Shown here: positions 35,390 through 47,018 of the stretch, in pieces
How the letters are laid out: every line of letters starts with the position of its first letter
How positions within the stretch are numbered: position 1 is the stretch's first letter
Source: Streptomyces xylophagus
GTDB taxonomy: Bacteria > Actinomycetota > Actinomycetes > Streptomycetales > Streptomycetaceae
DNA: 64,000 bases
Assembly: GCF_000716435.1 (NCBI RefSeq)
Contig: NZ_JNWO01000003.1
Span: 310,001 to 374,000, forward strand
Direction: 5' to 3'
Translations under genes and position numbers: made by a program
The notes under the pieces: generated by a model
The model's input: only the letters and a program-made list of their open reading frames with translations
Told to the model about the DNA's origin: nothing
Database searches by the model: none

Positions 35390-35920
35390 CAGCTCGGCGA
35401 ACTCCTCGATCGCGTGCGTGAGCCACTGCGTCCAGAAGGTCTCCAGGTCGATGCCCGCGCGCAGCACGAGATGCCGGAGCCGGTCCTGGGGGCTGTCCCG
35501 GTCGGGCGGGAAGTCGCGCTTCTCGATCTTCTCGTACTCGGTCAACTGCCGCTGGTGCAGGGCGAGATGGTGGCGCAGGTCGGCCTCGATGCCGTCGGTG
35601 CCGACCACGGCCGCCGCGCGCAGTCGCAGCAGCATGGTGTCGCGCAGCGGCTTGGGGTCCTGGGAGGACGCGGTCCAGCGGGCCAGTTCGGCGCGGCCCG
35701 CGGGCAGGACCTCGTAACTCTTCTTCTGGCCGCGGGCCGGCTGTTCGGACGCGAGGGCCCTGATCTGGCCCTCGGCCTCCAGTTTTCCCAGCTCGCGATA
35801 GATCTGCTGGTGCGTCGCCGACCAGAAGTAACCGATCGACCGGTCGAAGCGCCGGGTCAGTTCGAGACCCGAGGACGGCTTCTCCAGTAGGGCGGTGAGG
35901 ATCGCGTGCGGGAGTGACAT
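35384..35920 (-). CDS. PadR-family regulator
   Basis: 178 residues. MSLPHAILTALLEKPSSGLE begins the winged helix; FWSATHQQIYRELGKLEAEG is the PadR recognition region; the C-terminal dimerisation helix (HLALHQRQLTEYEKIE) completes the Vir-type PadR fold. It starts 22 bp after the stop of fadH and is probably cotranscribed. The palindrome upstream of fadH is its likely operator. Confidence 0.92.
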   Translation of the reverse strand: MSLPHAILTALLEKPSSGLELTRRFDRSIGYFWSATHQQIYRELGKLEAEGQIRALASEQPARGQKKSYEVLPAGRAELARWTASSQDPKPLRDTMLLRLRAAAVVGTDGIEADLRHHLALHQRQLTEYEKIEKRDFPPDRDSPQDRLRHLVLRAGIDLETFWTQWLTHAIEEFAELP

Positions 35921-35942
35921 GGGGTCATCCTAGGGACGGCCC

Positions 35943-38027
<2,085 letters not shown>

Positions 38028-38156
38028 TAATCGAGGGCGGCCGGGCCCGCGCCGGATTCACAGGGTTCCATTACCGGTTCTTTATTCGTCGCACCCGAGA
38101 ATCGAGGACAGGCGTGCCGGTGGGATGCCGCGCGCGCGTGGCCTAGGGAGCGAGCC

Positions 38157-38903
38157 GTGACGCACGATCCTGAGCACGAAGCCGGCGACAACCCGGCGGT
38201 GCCTCCGATGCCCGACCACGCACCCGAGATGGAGGTGCTCACGGGACCCGGTGGCGCGGAGCGCGATCACGGTCTCGACCGGTTGTGGCGGCAGCGGTCG
38301 CGGCGGGCCCGTGCGGTGATCGCCGCGGCCACCGTGGGTGTACTGGCACTCGGCGGGACCGTCGCCTACGCGGCGACCTCCGGGAGTTCGGGGAGCGACG
38401 CGTTGCCCGCCGCCGCGGGAACCCCGTCCGGTTCGCCCTCGCCCGGTGGGCCCGGCTCCCGGCACGGGGGCGGGATGTGGTTCGGGTTCGGGGTCGGCGG
38501 CAAGGCCGTGCACGGCGAGGCGACGGTCAAGGACGACTCCACCGGCAAGTGGGTCGTACGGATCTGGCAGCGCGGAACGGTCACGAAGGTGGACGGCGAC
38601 CAGGTCACCGTCAAGAGCGACGACGGGACCTCGTGGACCTGGACCGTGGGTTCCGACGCCACGGCCCAGGATTCCAGCACCCTGAAGAAGGGCGACACGG
38701 CCTCCCTGATCGGCACCCGCTCCGACGACGGCACCCGGACCGCCGACCGCGCCTTCACGGGCACCTTCGACCGCAAGGGCCCGGGCGACCGGCCGAGCGG
38801 GGCCCCGAGCGGGTTCCCGGGCGGCGGCCACGGTCCCTGGGGACACGGCGCCCGCGGCCCGAGCGCCTCGCCCAGCCCGTCCGGCAGCGGCGCTACGACC
38901 TGA
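38157..38903 (+). CDS. Membrane-anchored protein with DUF5666-like domain
   Basis: 248 residues from GTG 38157 (GGGAG upstream). A cytoplasmic N-terminus of about 50 residues precedes one transmembrane segment (AVIAAATVGVLALGGTVAYA), a Gly/Pro/Ser linker, and an extracellular small beta domain (GTVTKVDGDQVTVKSDDGTS), as in DUF5666 proteins. The tail is Gly/Pro/Ser-rich. No enzyme motif. Its last 11 bp overlap the end of the convergent methyltransferase gene. Confidence 0.82.
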   Translation: MTHDPEHEAGDNPAVPPMPDHAPEMEVLTGPGGAERDHGLDRLWRQRSRRARAVIAAATVGVLALGGTVAYAATSGSSGSDALPAAAGTPSGSPSPGGPGSRHGGGMWFGFGVGGKAVHGEATVKDDSTGKWVVRIWQRGTVTKVDGDQVTVKSDDGTSWTWTVGSDATAQDSSTLKKGDTASLIGTRSDDGTRTADRAFTGTFDRKGPGDRPSGAPSGFPGGGHGPWGHGARGPSASPSPSGSGATT

Positions 38904-39687
38904 CCGGCCGCACCGGCCTGACACCGATCACGACGTTCGCGTACAACTCCTCCGATGCGACCGACCGTGTCTCGAGCCCCGCACGCGTGAACGCCTCGAC
39001 CGCTGACGGGAGTTGACGTTCGCTCGTCTCGACGAGCAGGCAGCCGCCGGGGGCGAGCCAGTCGGGCGCCCCGGCGGCGACCGCGCGGAGTATGTCGAGG
39101 CCGTCCGTGCCGCCGTCGAGGGCGACCAGCGGTTCGTGCTCGCGCGCCTCCGCGGGCAGCAGACCGACCTCGTCGGTGGGGACGTAGGGCACATTGGCCG
39201 CGAGGATGTCGACGCGGCCGCGCAACGCGTCGGGCAGCGCGGTGAACAGGTCGCCCGTGTGCACGTGCCCACCGAAGGCGGCGATATTGCGGCGGGCGCA
39301 GCGGGTGGCGGCGGGGTCGATGTCGGCGGCGTGCAGTTCGACCCGGCCGAGGGCGGCGGCCAGAGCCGCGCCGACCGCGCCGGAACCGCAGCACAGGTCC
39401 ACGACGACGGACGCCTCCGGGGCGTGCGCGAGGGCCTGTTCGACGAGGAACTCGGTACGGCGGCGGGGCACGAAGACGCCCGGTTCCACGGTGATGCGCA
39501 GACCGCTGAACTCAGCCCAGCCGACGACGTGTTCGAGGGGCAGGCCCGCTACCCGGCGGTCCACCATCGCGGCGAGTTCGTCCGGGGTGCGGGCGGCGGT
39601 GAGAATCAGTCGCGCCTCGTCCTCGGCGAAGACACAGCCCGCGGCACGGAGCGCGGCGACGACGGAGGCGGGGGAAAGAGAGGGCAT
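38893..39687 (-). CDS. PrmC/HemK-related protein N5-glutamine methyltransferase
   Basis: 264 residues from ATG 39687. The N-terminal helical domain, then LPLEHVVGWAEFSGLRITVE and VFVPRRRTEFLVEQAL, then SAM motif I (VVDLCCGSGAVGAAL) and ILAANVPYVP. The last replaces the NPPY of true PrmC by NVPY, which marks the PrmC-related subgroup rather than the release-factor enzyme. Its substrate is therefore uncertain. RBS is weak (AAAGG). Confidence 0.88.
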   Translation of the reverse strand: MPSLSPASVVAALRAAGCVFAEDEARLILTAARTPDELAAMVDRRVAGLPLEHVVGWAEFSGLRITVEPGVFVPRRRTEFLVEQALAHAPEASVVVDLCCGSGAVGAALAAALGRVELHAADIDPAATRCARRNIAAFGGHVHTGDLFTALPDALRGRVDILAANVPYVPTDEVGLLPAEAREHEPLVALDGGTDGLDILRAVAAGAPDWLAPGGCLLVETSERQLPSAVEAFTRAGLETRSVASEELYANVVIGVRPVRPVRS

Positions 39688-39896
39688 GAAAGCCGAGAGC
39701 CTTTCGGAAGCTAGCCGAAGGATGCTCTCGCGGTCACCTACTACCGGTGATCCGAATTGTCCTGAGGAGAGAGCACCCGACCTGACACAGCGGTAATGGG
39801 TCTCACCTCCCAGGGAGTTCAGGGCCGGGATCGTCCGCGACCGAAGGGAACAGTACCCGAACCGCACGGCCCGCGAGGAGCCGACTCCCTCCGTGA

Positions 39897-39911
39897 GTTG
39901 TACTGTGCAAC
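39897..39911. promoter_or_regulatory. Candidate MarR operator
   Basis: GTTGTACTGTGCAAC, a 15-bp inverted repeat with one mismatched pair, 23 bp before the MarR start. Fits autoregulation. Confidence 0.55.
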
Positions 39912-39934
39912 CAGGAGAACTCAGGGAGGTTCCG

Positions 39935-40378
39935 GTGCGAGCGGACCAGGCCGTGGAGACCATCCAGCGCGAGATGACCACCTTCGCCCGCCGCGCCCGC
40001 GCCTCGGCGGGCCGCCTCCACCCCGAGCTGTCGCTGGTGTCGTACACCCTGCTCGGGCACCTGGAGGAGCGCGACGGGTGTCGGGCCACCGACCTGGCCG
40101 CGCACTACGCCCTCGACAAGTCCACGGTCAGCCGTCAGGTCGCCGCCCTGGAGCGCGCCGACCTCATCGAGCGCCGCCTCGATACCGAGGACCACCGCGT
40201 CCAGGTACTGCACCTCACCGACGCCGGCCGACGGATCCTCGCCCAGGTCACCGAAAACCGCCAGGCCGCCTTCCGGGAACGGCTGGCGGGTTGGCCGGAG
40301 GAGGATCTGACAAGGTTCGCCGGCTATCTGGAGCGGTACAACGCGTGGTCGGGCGAGGTGCCGGCCGAGGAGGGCTGA
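39935..40378 (+). CDS. MarR-family regulator
   Basis: 147 residues from GTG 39935, chosen over an upstream ATG because AGGGAGG lies at proper spacing. Winged HTH: YTLLGHLEERDGCRATDLAA, DKSTVSRQVAALERADLIER, wing DTEDHRVQVLHLTDAG, then the C-terminal dimer helix. Convergent with the GNAT gene. Target other than itself unknown. Confidence 0.92.
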   Translation: MRADQAVETIQREMTTFARRARASAGRLHPELSLVSYTLLGHLEERDGCRATDLAAHYALDKSTVSRQVAALERADLIERRLDTEDHRVQVLHLTDAGRRILAQVTENRQAAFRERLAGWPEEDLTRFAGYLERYNAWSGEVPAEEG

Positions 40379-40389
40379 GGGGTTCGGCC

Positions 40390-41112
40390 CTACGACACCC
40401 CGACGGCCCGTGTCTGGGTCAGGTGTTCCGGCGCCCGTGCGGCGAGGAACGCTGTGTTGAGGCGCAGGCGGAAGCCCAGGGACTCGTAGAGCCGTATCGC
40501 GGTGGCGTTGCCCGCGCCGGTGTGCAGGAACGGGGTCTCGCCGCGTTCGCGGATGCCGTGGGCGACGGCCAGGATGAGGCGGCTGGCGAGGCCCTCGCCG
40601 CGGGCGGAGGGGTCGGTGCAGACGGCGCTGATCTCGGTCCAGCCGGGCGGGTGGAGCCGTTCGCCGGCCATGGCGACGAGTGCGCCGTCGCGGCGGATGC
40701 CGAGGTAGGTGCCGAGTTCGATGGTGCGGGGCAGGAAGGGGCCGGGCTTGGTCCGTTCCACCAGGTCGAGCATCTCGGGGACGTCGGCCGGGCCGAGGCG
40801 GACCGCCTCCGGGTCCGGCGCGGCGGCCAGTCCGTCGTCGACCATCTGCACGCCGTCGATGTGGAAGGTGATCTCCCAGTCGTCCGGCACCCGGTTTCGG
40901 AAGCCGAGGAGCGGGATCTCGGCGCCCGGTCCGGAGAGCGCCGCCACGTCGGCCCAGTCCTCGGCGTCGGGCTCGTCGGGCAGGGCCAGCCACGGGGTCA
41001 CGTCGACCGGGTAGCGCAGGATACGGCCGCGCCGCTCGGCGAAGTGGGCGTGCGGGCCGGTGAGGGCGGCACGGGCGGGGTTGTCGAGAACGCTCTCGTC
41101 GACGGCACTCAT
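40390..41112 (-). CDS. GNAT-family N-acetyltransferase
   Basis: 240 residues. The C-terminal half holds the GNAT fold: GWTEISAVCTDPSARGEGLA is the acetyl-CoA loop (PSARGEG), HTGAGNATAIRLYESLGFR the final motif. The N-terminal half resembles a degenerate second GNAT-like domain, common in Streptomyces members. ATG 41112 overlaps the stop of the upstream quinone reductase (ATGA), so they form an operon. Substrate unknown. Confidence 0.9.
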   Translation of the reverse strand: MSAVDESVLDNPARAALTGPHAHFAERRGRILRYPVDVTPWLALPDEPDAEDWADVAALSGPGAEIPLLGFRNRVPDDWEITFHIDGVQMVDDGLAAAPDPEAVRLGPADVPEMLDLVERTKPGPFLPRTIELGTYLGIRRDGALVAMAGERLHPPGWTEISAVCTDPSARGEGLASRLILAVAHGIRERGETPFLHTGAGNATAIRLYESLGFRLRLNTAFLAARAPEHLTQTRAVGVS

Positions 41113-42035
41113 GCGGCGACCTCGATCACGATCTTGCCGCGCGCGTGGCCTTCCTCGACGGTGCGCAGGGCGTCGCCGGCTTCGTCGAGCGGGAAGGTCT
41201 GTGTCACGTGCGGGTCCAGTCGGCCGCTGACCACGAGCTGCGCGACCTCATCGAGGACTGCGGCGTTGCGGGCGCGCTCGACACGGGCGCCGCCGAGCTT
41301 CTCGACCACGGGGGCGGGGGCTCCGGCGGTGACGAGTTTCGTGCGGTCGGTGAGGAGGGTGGCGACCTCGGCGAGCACGTCGCCGCCGACGAGGTCGTAG
41401 ACGCCGTCGATGCCGTCCGGGGCGGCTGCCCGTACCCGCGCGGCCAGGTCCGGTCCGGACGGGACGTGGACCGCGCCCAGCGACTCCACGAAGTCCTTCT
41501 TGCCCTCGCTCGCCACACCCACGGCGCGCAGCCCGAGGGCGCGGGCGATCTGCACGGCCGCGGAGCCGACCCCGCCGCCCGCGCCGGTGACCAGCACGGT
41601 CGAGCCGGAGGGCAGGTCGAGCTGGCGGACGCCGTCGTATGCGGTCGCCGCGGCGACCGGGAGCGTGGCCGCGTCGAGGAAGGACAGCTCGGCGGGCTTG
41701 TGCGCGGTGACCGTAGCGGGCAGCAGGGTGTACTCGGCGTATCCGCCGGTCAGGGCGCTGCCGAACACCTCGTCGCCGACGGCGAGTCCGTCCACTCCGG
41801 CGCCGATCTCCTCCACGACCCCGGAGACCTCGTTGCCGAAGACGGCGGGGAAGACTCGCGAGTCGGTCTCGCCGGGGCGGCGGTAGCCGGTGCGCTGCTT
41901 CCAGTCGACGGGGTTCACCCCGGCCGCGCGCACGGCGACGAGGACTTCACCGGGGCCGGGGCTGGGCCGTTCGACCTCGACGAGCGCCTCGGTCTCGGGT
42001 CCCCCGTAACGCGTGAAGACGTACGCCTTCGGCAT
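41109..42035 (-). CDS. NADP-dependent quinone oxidoreductase (MDR superfamily)
   Basis: 308 residues from ATG 42035. GroES-like N-terminal domain (GPETEALVEVERPSPGPGEV, VRAAGVNPVDWK, FGNEVSGVVEEIG) and Rossmann domain (STVLVTGAGGGVGSAAVQIA). Zinc ligands of true alcohol dehydrogenases are missing, which fits the zeta-crystallin/quinone reductase group. Translationally coupled to the downstream GNAT gene. Confidence 0.92.
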   Translation of the reverse strand: MPKAYVFTRYGGPETEALVEVERPSPGPGEVLVAVRAAGVNPVDWKQRTGYRRPGETDSRVFPAVFGNEVSGVVEEIGAGVDGLAVGDEVFGSALTGGYAEYTLLPATVTAHKPAELSFLDAATLPVAAATAYDGVRQLDLPSGSTVLVTGAGGGVGSAAVQIARALGLRAVGVASEGKKDFVESLGAVHVPSGPDLAARVRAAAPDGIDGVYDLVGGDVLAEVATLLTDRTKLVTAGAPAPVVEKLGGARVERARNAAVLDEVAQLVVSGRLDPHVTQTFPLDEAGDALRTVEEGHARGKIVIEVAA

Positions 42036-42319
42036 CTGGTCCCTCACTCTCCTTCGCAGTCACCGGATCACCGGTGGTGATCACCGATGCTCATCACACC
42101 AGCACGACCACGGGCTGTCCGCACTCAAGCCGCACTGAAGACCAAGGTCGACCCCCGGGCGGCTATTCCCTCGGGCGCGCAGAGTTCATACGGCCGCAAT
42201 GATCGGCGGTCACCCTCGGACCTGGGCATACCTCGTGGACGCGTACCGTTGAAACGAGAAACCACTGATCACGCTCGCCCGGCGGACCCGCGCCGCAGCG
42301 GCCTGGAGGCTCCACCCGT

Positions 42320-42917
<598 letters not shown>

Positions 42918-42925
<8 letters not shown>

Positions 42926-43673
42926 GACCTTCGCGCCCACCACGAGGTTCGCGGTGCCGGGACGCATCGCCGTGAGCAACCGCGCCGCCGCCGTGTGGCA
43001 GACGGCCACGCTCACCGAGATCCGCCGGGAGACCCCGTACGCCTCGACGTTCCGCTTCGCCGTGCCCGGCTGGGCCGGACATCTGCCCGGCCAGCACCTG
43101 ATGCTGCGGCTGCGGGCCGAGGACGGCTATGTGGCGCAGCGCCACTACTCGATCGCCTCGCACCCGGACGACGCCGGGCACGTCGAGCTGACCCTGGACC
43201 ATGTCGAGGGCGGCGAAGTGTCCGGCTGGTTCCACACGGTGGCCGAGCCCGGTGACGAGGTCGAGGTGCGCGGCCCGCTGAGCGGCTTCTTCGCCTGGCC
43301 CGGCGACCGGCCCGCACTGCTGCTGGGCGCGGGTTCCGGTGTCGTACCGCTGATGTCGATGATCCGGCAGCACCGGGCGCGACGTCTGTCCGTGCCGCTG
43401 CGACTGGTGGTGTCGGCGCGCAGTCCCGAGGAGTTGATCTACGCGCGGGAGTACGGCGCGGAGACGACGGCCGTGTTCACGCGCAGCGCGCCACAGGGTG
43501 TGCCGGTGGGACGTATGGCCGCCGCACATGTGGCACCGCTCCTGGCCGAGCAGCCTGCTGGTGGGTGGGAGGCCTATGTGTGCGGCTCCAACGGGTTCGC
43601 CGAGCACGCCTCGCGGCTGCTGGTCGAGGCGGGGCAGCCCGTGGACCGCATCCGCATCGAGCGCTTCGGCTGA
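42918..43673 (+). CDS. FAD/NAD(P)-binding ferredoxin-reductase-like protein
   Basis: 251 residues from GTG 42918, overlapping the upstream gene (GTGACTGA). FNR fold: GHLPGQHLMLRL, RHYSIAS (FAD-binding RxYS), GGEVSGWFH, LLGAGSGVVPLMSMIR (NAD(P) loop), YVCGSNGFAEHASRLL. No 2Fe-2S domain. It most likely passes electrons to or from the molybdopterin partner. Confidence 0.92.
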
Positions 43674-43877
43674 GGTTCGTTCGGGGGCGCAACCGGGACC
43701 GGTGATCGATCCGCACGGCTGCGGTAGCCGCTCCGGTTGAGGGAAGTGCCTCGGAGGGGGTACGACTTCTGTGTGGACGCTCGCATGCGTGCGCGGCGTC
43801 GAGGCAGCGGCCTACCGGCCCCACCCGGGGCTTCCGGTCCTCCGTTCCTCGGCTCCGGTGACGGCGAGGAGGTCGTT

Positions 43878-44459
43878 ATGCGGACCCGGGTACGGAGTCG
43901 ACGCCGGCACAATCCGCTGCGGCGCCGGTCGGATGTCGTGCAGACGTGGACGGCACTGGCCGTCACCGTCATCCTGTTCGTCGGCGCACCCCTGGCGGGC
44001 GCCACCGCCGGCCTGTGGGCCCACGAGCAGGCCCGCACGATCGCCGCCACCCAGCGCGCCGACCGCCATCGCGTCCACGCCCAGGTCATCGGAAAACCGC
44101 CCGCCGCACTCACCTCGGTGGAGGACACCCGCCAGCGCTCCGTGTGGGTGACGGTGCGCTGGACGCAGCCGGGCGACGGGCCGCGTACGGCCACGGCCGA
44201 GGTCCCGGCGGGTACGGCACGGGGTGACGTGGTGGACGTGTGGCTCGACGCGAAGGGTCACACCGTGTCCCCGCCCGTGGGTGAAGTGGCCGTCTGGCAG
44301 CACACGTTGACGGTCGGCGTGTGGGTCGCGGGCGGCGTGGTCGGCCTTGCCCTCCTCGCGTCCGCCGTGATCCGACGGGTCGCGCTGCGACACCGGTTGG
44401 CCGAGTGGGAGCGGGACTGGGCACTGACGGAACCGGAGTGGACTCGGCGGCGGGCGTGA
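43878..44459 (+). CDS. Rv1733c-like membrane protein
   Basis: 193 residues from ATG 43878, with GAGGAGG upstream. RRRHNPLRRRSDVVQTWTAL is the characteristic N-terminus of the Rv1733c family abundant in Streptomyces. A transmembrane segment (TALAVTVILFVGAPLAGATA) is followed by an extracellular stretch with VWVTVRWTQPGDGPRTATAE, a second transmembrane segment and a basic tail. Function unknown. Confidence 0.88.
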   Translation: MRTRVRSRRRHNPLRRRSDVVQTWTALAVTVILFVGAPLAGATAGLWAHEQARTIAATQRADRHRVHAQVIGKPPAALTSVEDTRQRSVWVTVRWTQPGDGPRTATAEVPAGTARGDVVDVWLDAKGHTVSPPVGEVAVWQHTLTVGVWVAGGVVGLALLASAVIRRVALRHRLAEWERDWALTEPEWTRRRA

Positions 44460-44496
44460 AACACGCATCATGACGGCACCAGTACGCACCGACGAA

Positions 44497-44529
44497 GCTC
44501 AACAGCACATCCTTGCAAGGAAGTTGAGC
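44497..44529. terminator. Nested hairpin between convergent genes
   Basis: Outer arms GCTCAAC (44497-44503) and GTTGAGC (44523-44529) enclose the palindrome TCCTTGCAAGGA (44510-44521). It lies between the Rv1733c-like and deaminase stops; either hairpin could end transcription. Confidence 0.55.
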
Positions 44530-44556
44530 CATCCGCAGTAGAGCGCCCCTCGGCCG

Positions 44557-45918
44557 CTACTCCACCCCCCGCTGCATCCTCCGCGCAACCCGCCCATGAT
44601 CCCGCAGCACATCCCCCAACGCCGCCAACACCGGCTCACCCCGCTCGACAAGGACCCGCCCGCCGACGACCGTCGTCCACGCCCGCGCAGGCCCGCACCG
44701 CAGCCACGCCTCGACGGGATCGCTGAGCGCCCCGGCCAGCGCGACCTCGTGCAGGTCCCAGACGACCAGGTCGGCACACGCGCCCGGCCGCAGGTGCCCC
44801 AACTCGTCGGCGCGGCCCAGGCAGCGCGCCGAACCGCGGGTCGCGATGTCGAGGGCGTCGCGCGCGGTCATCGCACCCGGTCCGCCCCGGTAGCGGCCGA
44901 GCAGCAGGGCGCCCCGGGTCTCCATCCAGAGCGAGGCGTGATCGGTGGAGGCGGAGCCGTCGCAGCCGATGCCGACGGGCAGGCCGAGTTCACGCATCTC
45001 CTTCACCCTGGCCGTGCCGCCCCCGATGAGCATGTTGGAGCTGGGGCAGTGCGCCACGCCGACGCCCGCGGCGGCAAGCCGGCGCAGTTCGTCGTCGTTG
45101 GGGTAGATGCAGTGCGCGACCCAGGTGCGGTCGCTCATCCAGCCGGTGTCCTCGAAGTACTCGACGGGCCGGCAGCCGTAGGTCTCAAGGCAGTACGTGT
45201 CCTCATCCCGGTCCTCGGCGAGGTGGGTGTGCAGCCGCACGTCGTACCGCTCGGCGAGTTCCGCGGTCGCCGTCATCACGTCCTTGGTGACCGAGAACGG
45301 CGAGCAGGGTGCGAGCGCGACCCGGATCAGCGCGCCGGGTTCCGGGTCGTGATGGGCCTTGATCAGCCGCTCGCTGTCGGCGAGCACCTCGTCGGTGCTC
45401 TGCGTGACGCTCCTCGGCGGCAGTCCCCCGTCCTCGACGGACCGGGTCATCGAACCGCGCGTCGCGTGGAAGCGGAAGCCGATGTCGCGGGCGGCGCGGA
45501 TCTCGGCGTCGACCAGGTAGGGGCGTGGATGCACATAGAGGTGGTCGGAGGATGTGGTGCAGCCACCCATGAGGAGTTCCGCCATACCGACGTACGCCGA
45601 CACGTACGCGGCCTCTTCGTCCAGGCTCGCCCACAGCGGGTAGAGCGTGGTCAGCCAGTCGAAGAGGGTGCCGTTGACGGCGGGGGCGTAGGAGCGGGTG
45701 AGGTTCTGGTAGATGTGGTGATGGGTGTTGATCAGGCCGGGAGTGACGAGCCGCCCGGTTGCCGAGACGGTCGTAGCGGCTTCAGGTTCGGAACCTCCCG
45801 GGCCGACGGCGGTGACCCGACCACCCGTGACGGCGACCCAGCCGCCCGGAATCTCCCGCTCACCGTCCACGACGAGCAGTTCGGCATCCTTGACCAGCAG
45901 ATCCACGGCTGACGACAT
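44557..45918 (-). CDS. 8-oxoguanine deaminase (amidohydrolase)
   Basis: 453 residues, normal length. TPGLINTHHHIYQNLTRSYA gives the first metal histidines, TTSSDHLYVHP follows, LHTHLAEDRDE contributes His and Glu, WVAHCIYPNDDE a His, and HCPSSNMLIGGG with GCDGSASTDHASL the final Asp. This set fits 8-oxoguanine deaminases, which convert 8-oxoguanine to urate; a related hydroxy-triazine or guanine deaminase is the alternative. Confidence 0.9.
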   Translation of the reverse strand: MSSAVDLLVKDAELLVVDGEREIPGGWVAVTGGRVTAVGPGGSEPEAATTVSATGRLVTPGLINTHHHIYQNLTRSYAPAVNGTLFDWLTTLYPLWASLDEEAAYVSAYVGMAELLMGGCTTSSDHLYVHPRPYLVDAEIRAARDIGFRFHATRGSMTRSVEDGGLPPRSVTQSTDEVLADSERLIKAHHDPEPGALIRVALAPCSPFSVTKDVMTATAELAERYDVRLHTHLAEDRDEDTYCLETYGCRPVEYFEDTGWMSDRTWVAHCIYPNDDELRRLAAAGVGVAHCPSSNMLIGGGTARVKEMRELGLPVGIGCDGSASTDHASLWMETRGALLLGRYRGGPGAMTARDALDIATRGSARCLGRADELGHLRPGACADLVVWDLHEVALAGALSDPVEAWLRCGPARAWTTVVGGRVLVERGEPVLAALGDVLRDHGRVARRMQRGVE

Positions 45919-46021
45919 GCCGACATGGTAGGCGCGGGACGCCGCACGAGCCTGGCGAGTCCTCCGATGTCACACGTACGGTGTGATCATCCGCACTCAC
46001 CCTTCACAAAGGCGGTCATCG

Positions 46022-46990
46022 ATGGCCCTGTTCGACCTTCCGCTCGACGAACTCCGCGAGTACCGCAGCGCGTCCACCGAGCCCGAGGACTTCGACGCCT
46101 TCTGGTCCAAGACCCTCCAGGAGGCCCGCGAGCACGATCTGGACGCCCGCTTCGAACCGGTCGACACGGGACTGTCCACGGTGAAGGTGTACGACGTGAC
46201 GTTCGCCGGGTTCGGCGGTCACCCGGTGAAGGGCTGGCTGCGGCTGCCGGCCGACGCGGCCCGACCCCTGCCGCTGGTCGTGGAGTTCGTCGGCTACGGC
46301 GGCGGGCGGGGCCTCCCGCACGAGAACCTGCTGTGGGCGTCGACGGGCCGCACGCACTTCATCATGGACACGCGCGGGCAGGGCAGCGCGTGGGGCGGCG
46401 GCGGTGGCACCCCGGACCCGGTGGGCGGCGCGCCCGCGTACCCCGGCTTCATGACCCGGGGCATCGACGCCCCCGAGAACTACTACTACCGCCGGGTGTT
46501 CACGGACGGCGTGCGGGCCGTCGAGGCGGCCCGTTCGCACCCGTTGGTCGATCCCGCGCGCACGGTGGCGCTCGGCGCGAGCCAGGGCGGCGGCATCACC
46601 CTCGCCGTGGGCGGGCTGGTCGGCGACCTGGCCGGGATCGCGCCGGACGTGCCGTTCCTGTGCGACTACCCGCGCGCCGCGACCCTCACGGACCGCCACC
46701 CGTACCGCGAGATCGGCAGCTACCTCAAGACCCACCGCGGCCGCACCGAGGACGCCCTGCGCACGCTCTCGTACTTCGACGGCGTCCACTTCGCGTCCCG
46801 GGGCCGCGCCCCCGCCCTCTTCTCGACGGCCCTGGAGGACCAGACCTGCCCGCCCTCCACGGTGTTCGCCGCGTTCAACGCGTGGGCGCACGAGGACAAG
46901 AAGATCGAGGTGTACGACTTCAACGACCATGAGGGCGGCGGCCCTTACCAGGAGGCGACCAAGCTGGACTGGCTGCGGTCGTACGTCTGA
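46022..46990 (+). CDS. Acetylxylan esterase / CE7-like deacetylase
   Basis: 322 residues from ATG 46022. CE7 (AXE1) family: ALFDLPLDELREYRSASTEP at the start, FWSKTLQEARE, VTFAGFGGHPVKGWL, MDTRGQGSAW, GIDAPENYYYRRVFTD, nucleophile Ser in LGASQGGG, LEDQTCPPSTVFAAFNA with the Asp, and NDHEGGG with the His. These intracellular hexameric esterases remove acetyl groups from short xylo-oligosaccharides and cephalosporins. Confidence 0.93.
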   Translation: MALFDLPLDELREYRSASTEPEDFDAFWSKTLQEAREHDLDARFEPVDTGLSTVKVYDVTFAGFGGHPVKGWLRLPADAARPLPLVVEFVGYGGGRGLPHENLLWASTGRTHFIMDTRGQGSAWGGGGGTPDPVGGAPAYPGFMTRGIDAPENYYYRRVFTDGVRAVEAARSHPLVDPARTVALGASQGGGITLAVGGLVGDLAGIAPDVPFLCDYPRAATLTDRHPYREIGSYLKTHRGRTEDALRTLSYFDGVHFASRGRAPALFSTALEDQTCPPSTVFAAFNAWAHEDKKIEVYDFNDHEGGGPYQEATKLDWLRSYV

Positions 46991-47018
46991 GGGGTGCGTC
47001 GTGTTCGGCCCGGACAGG

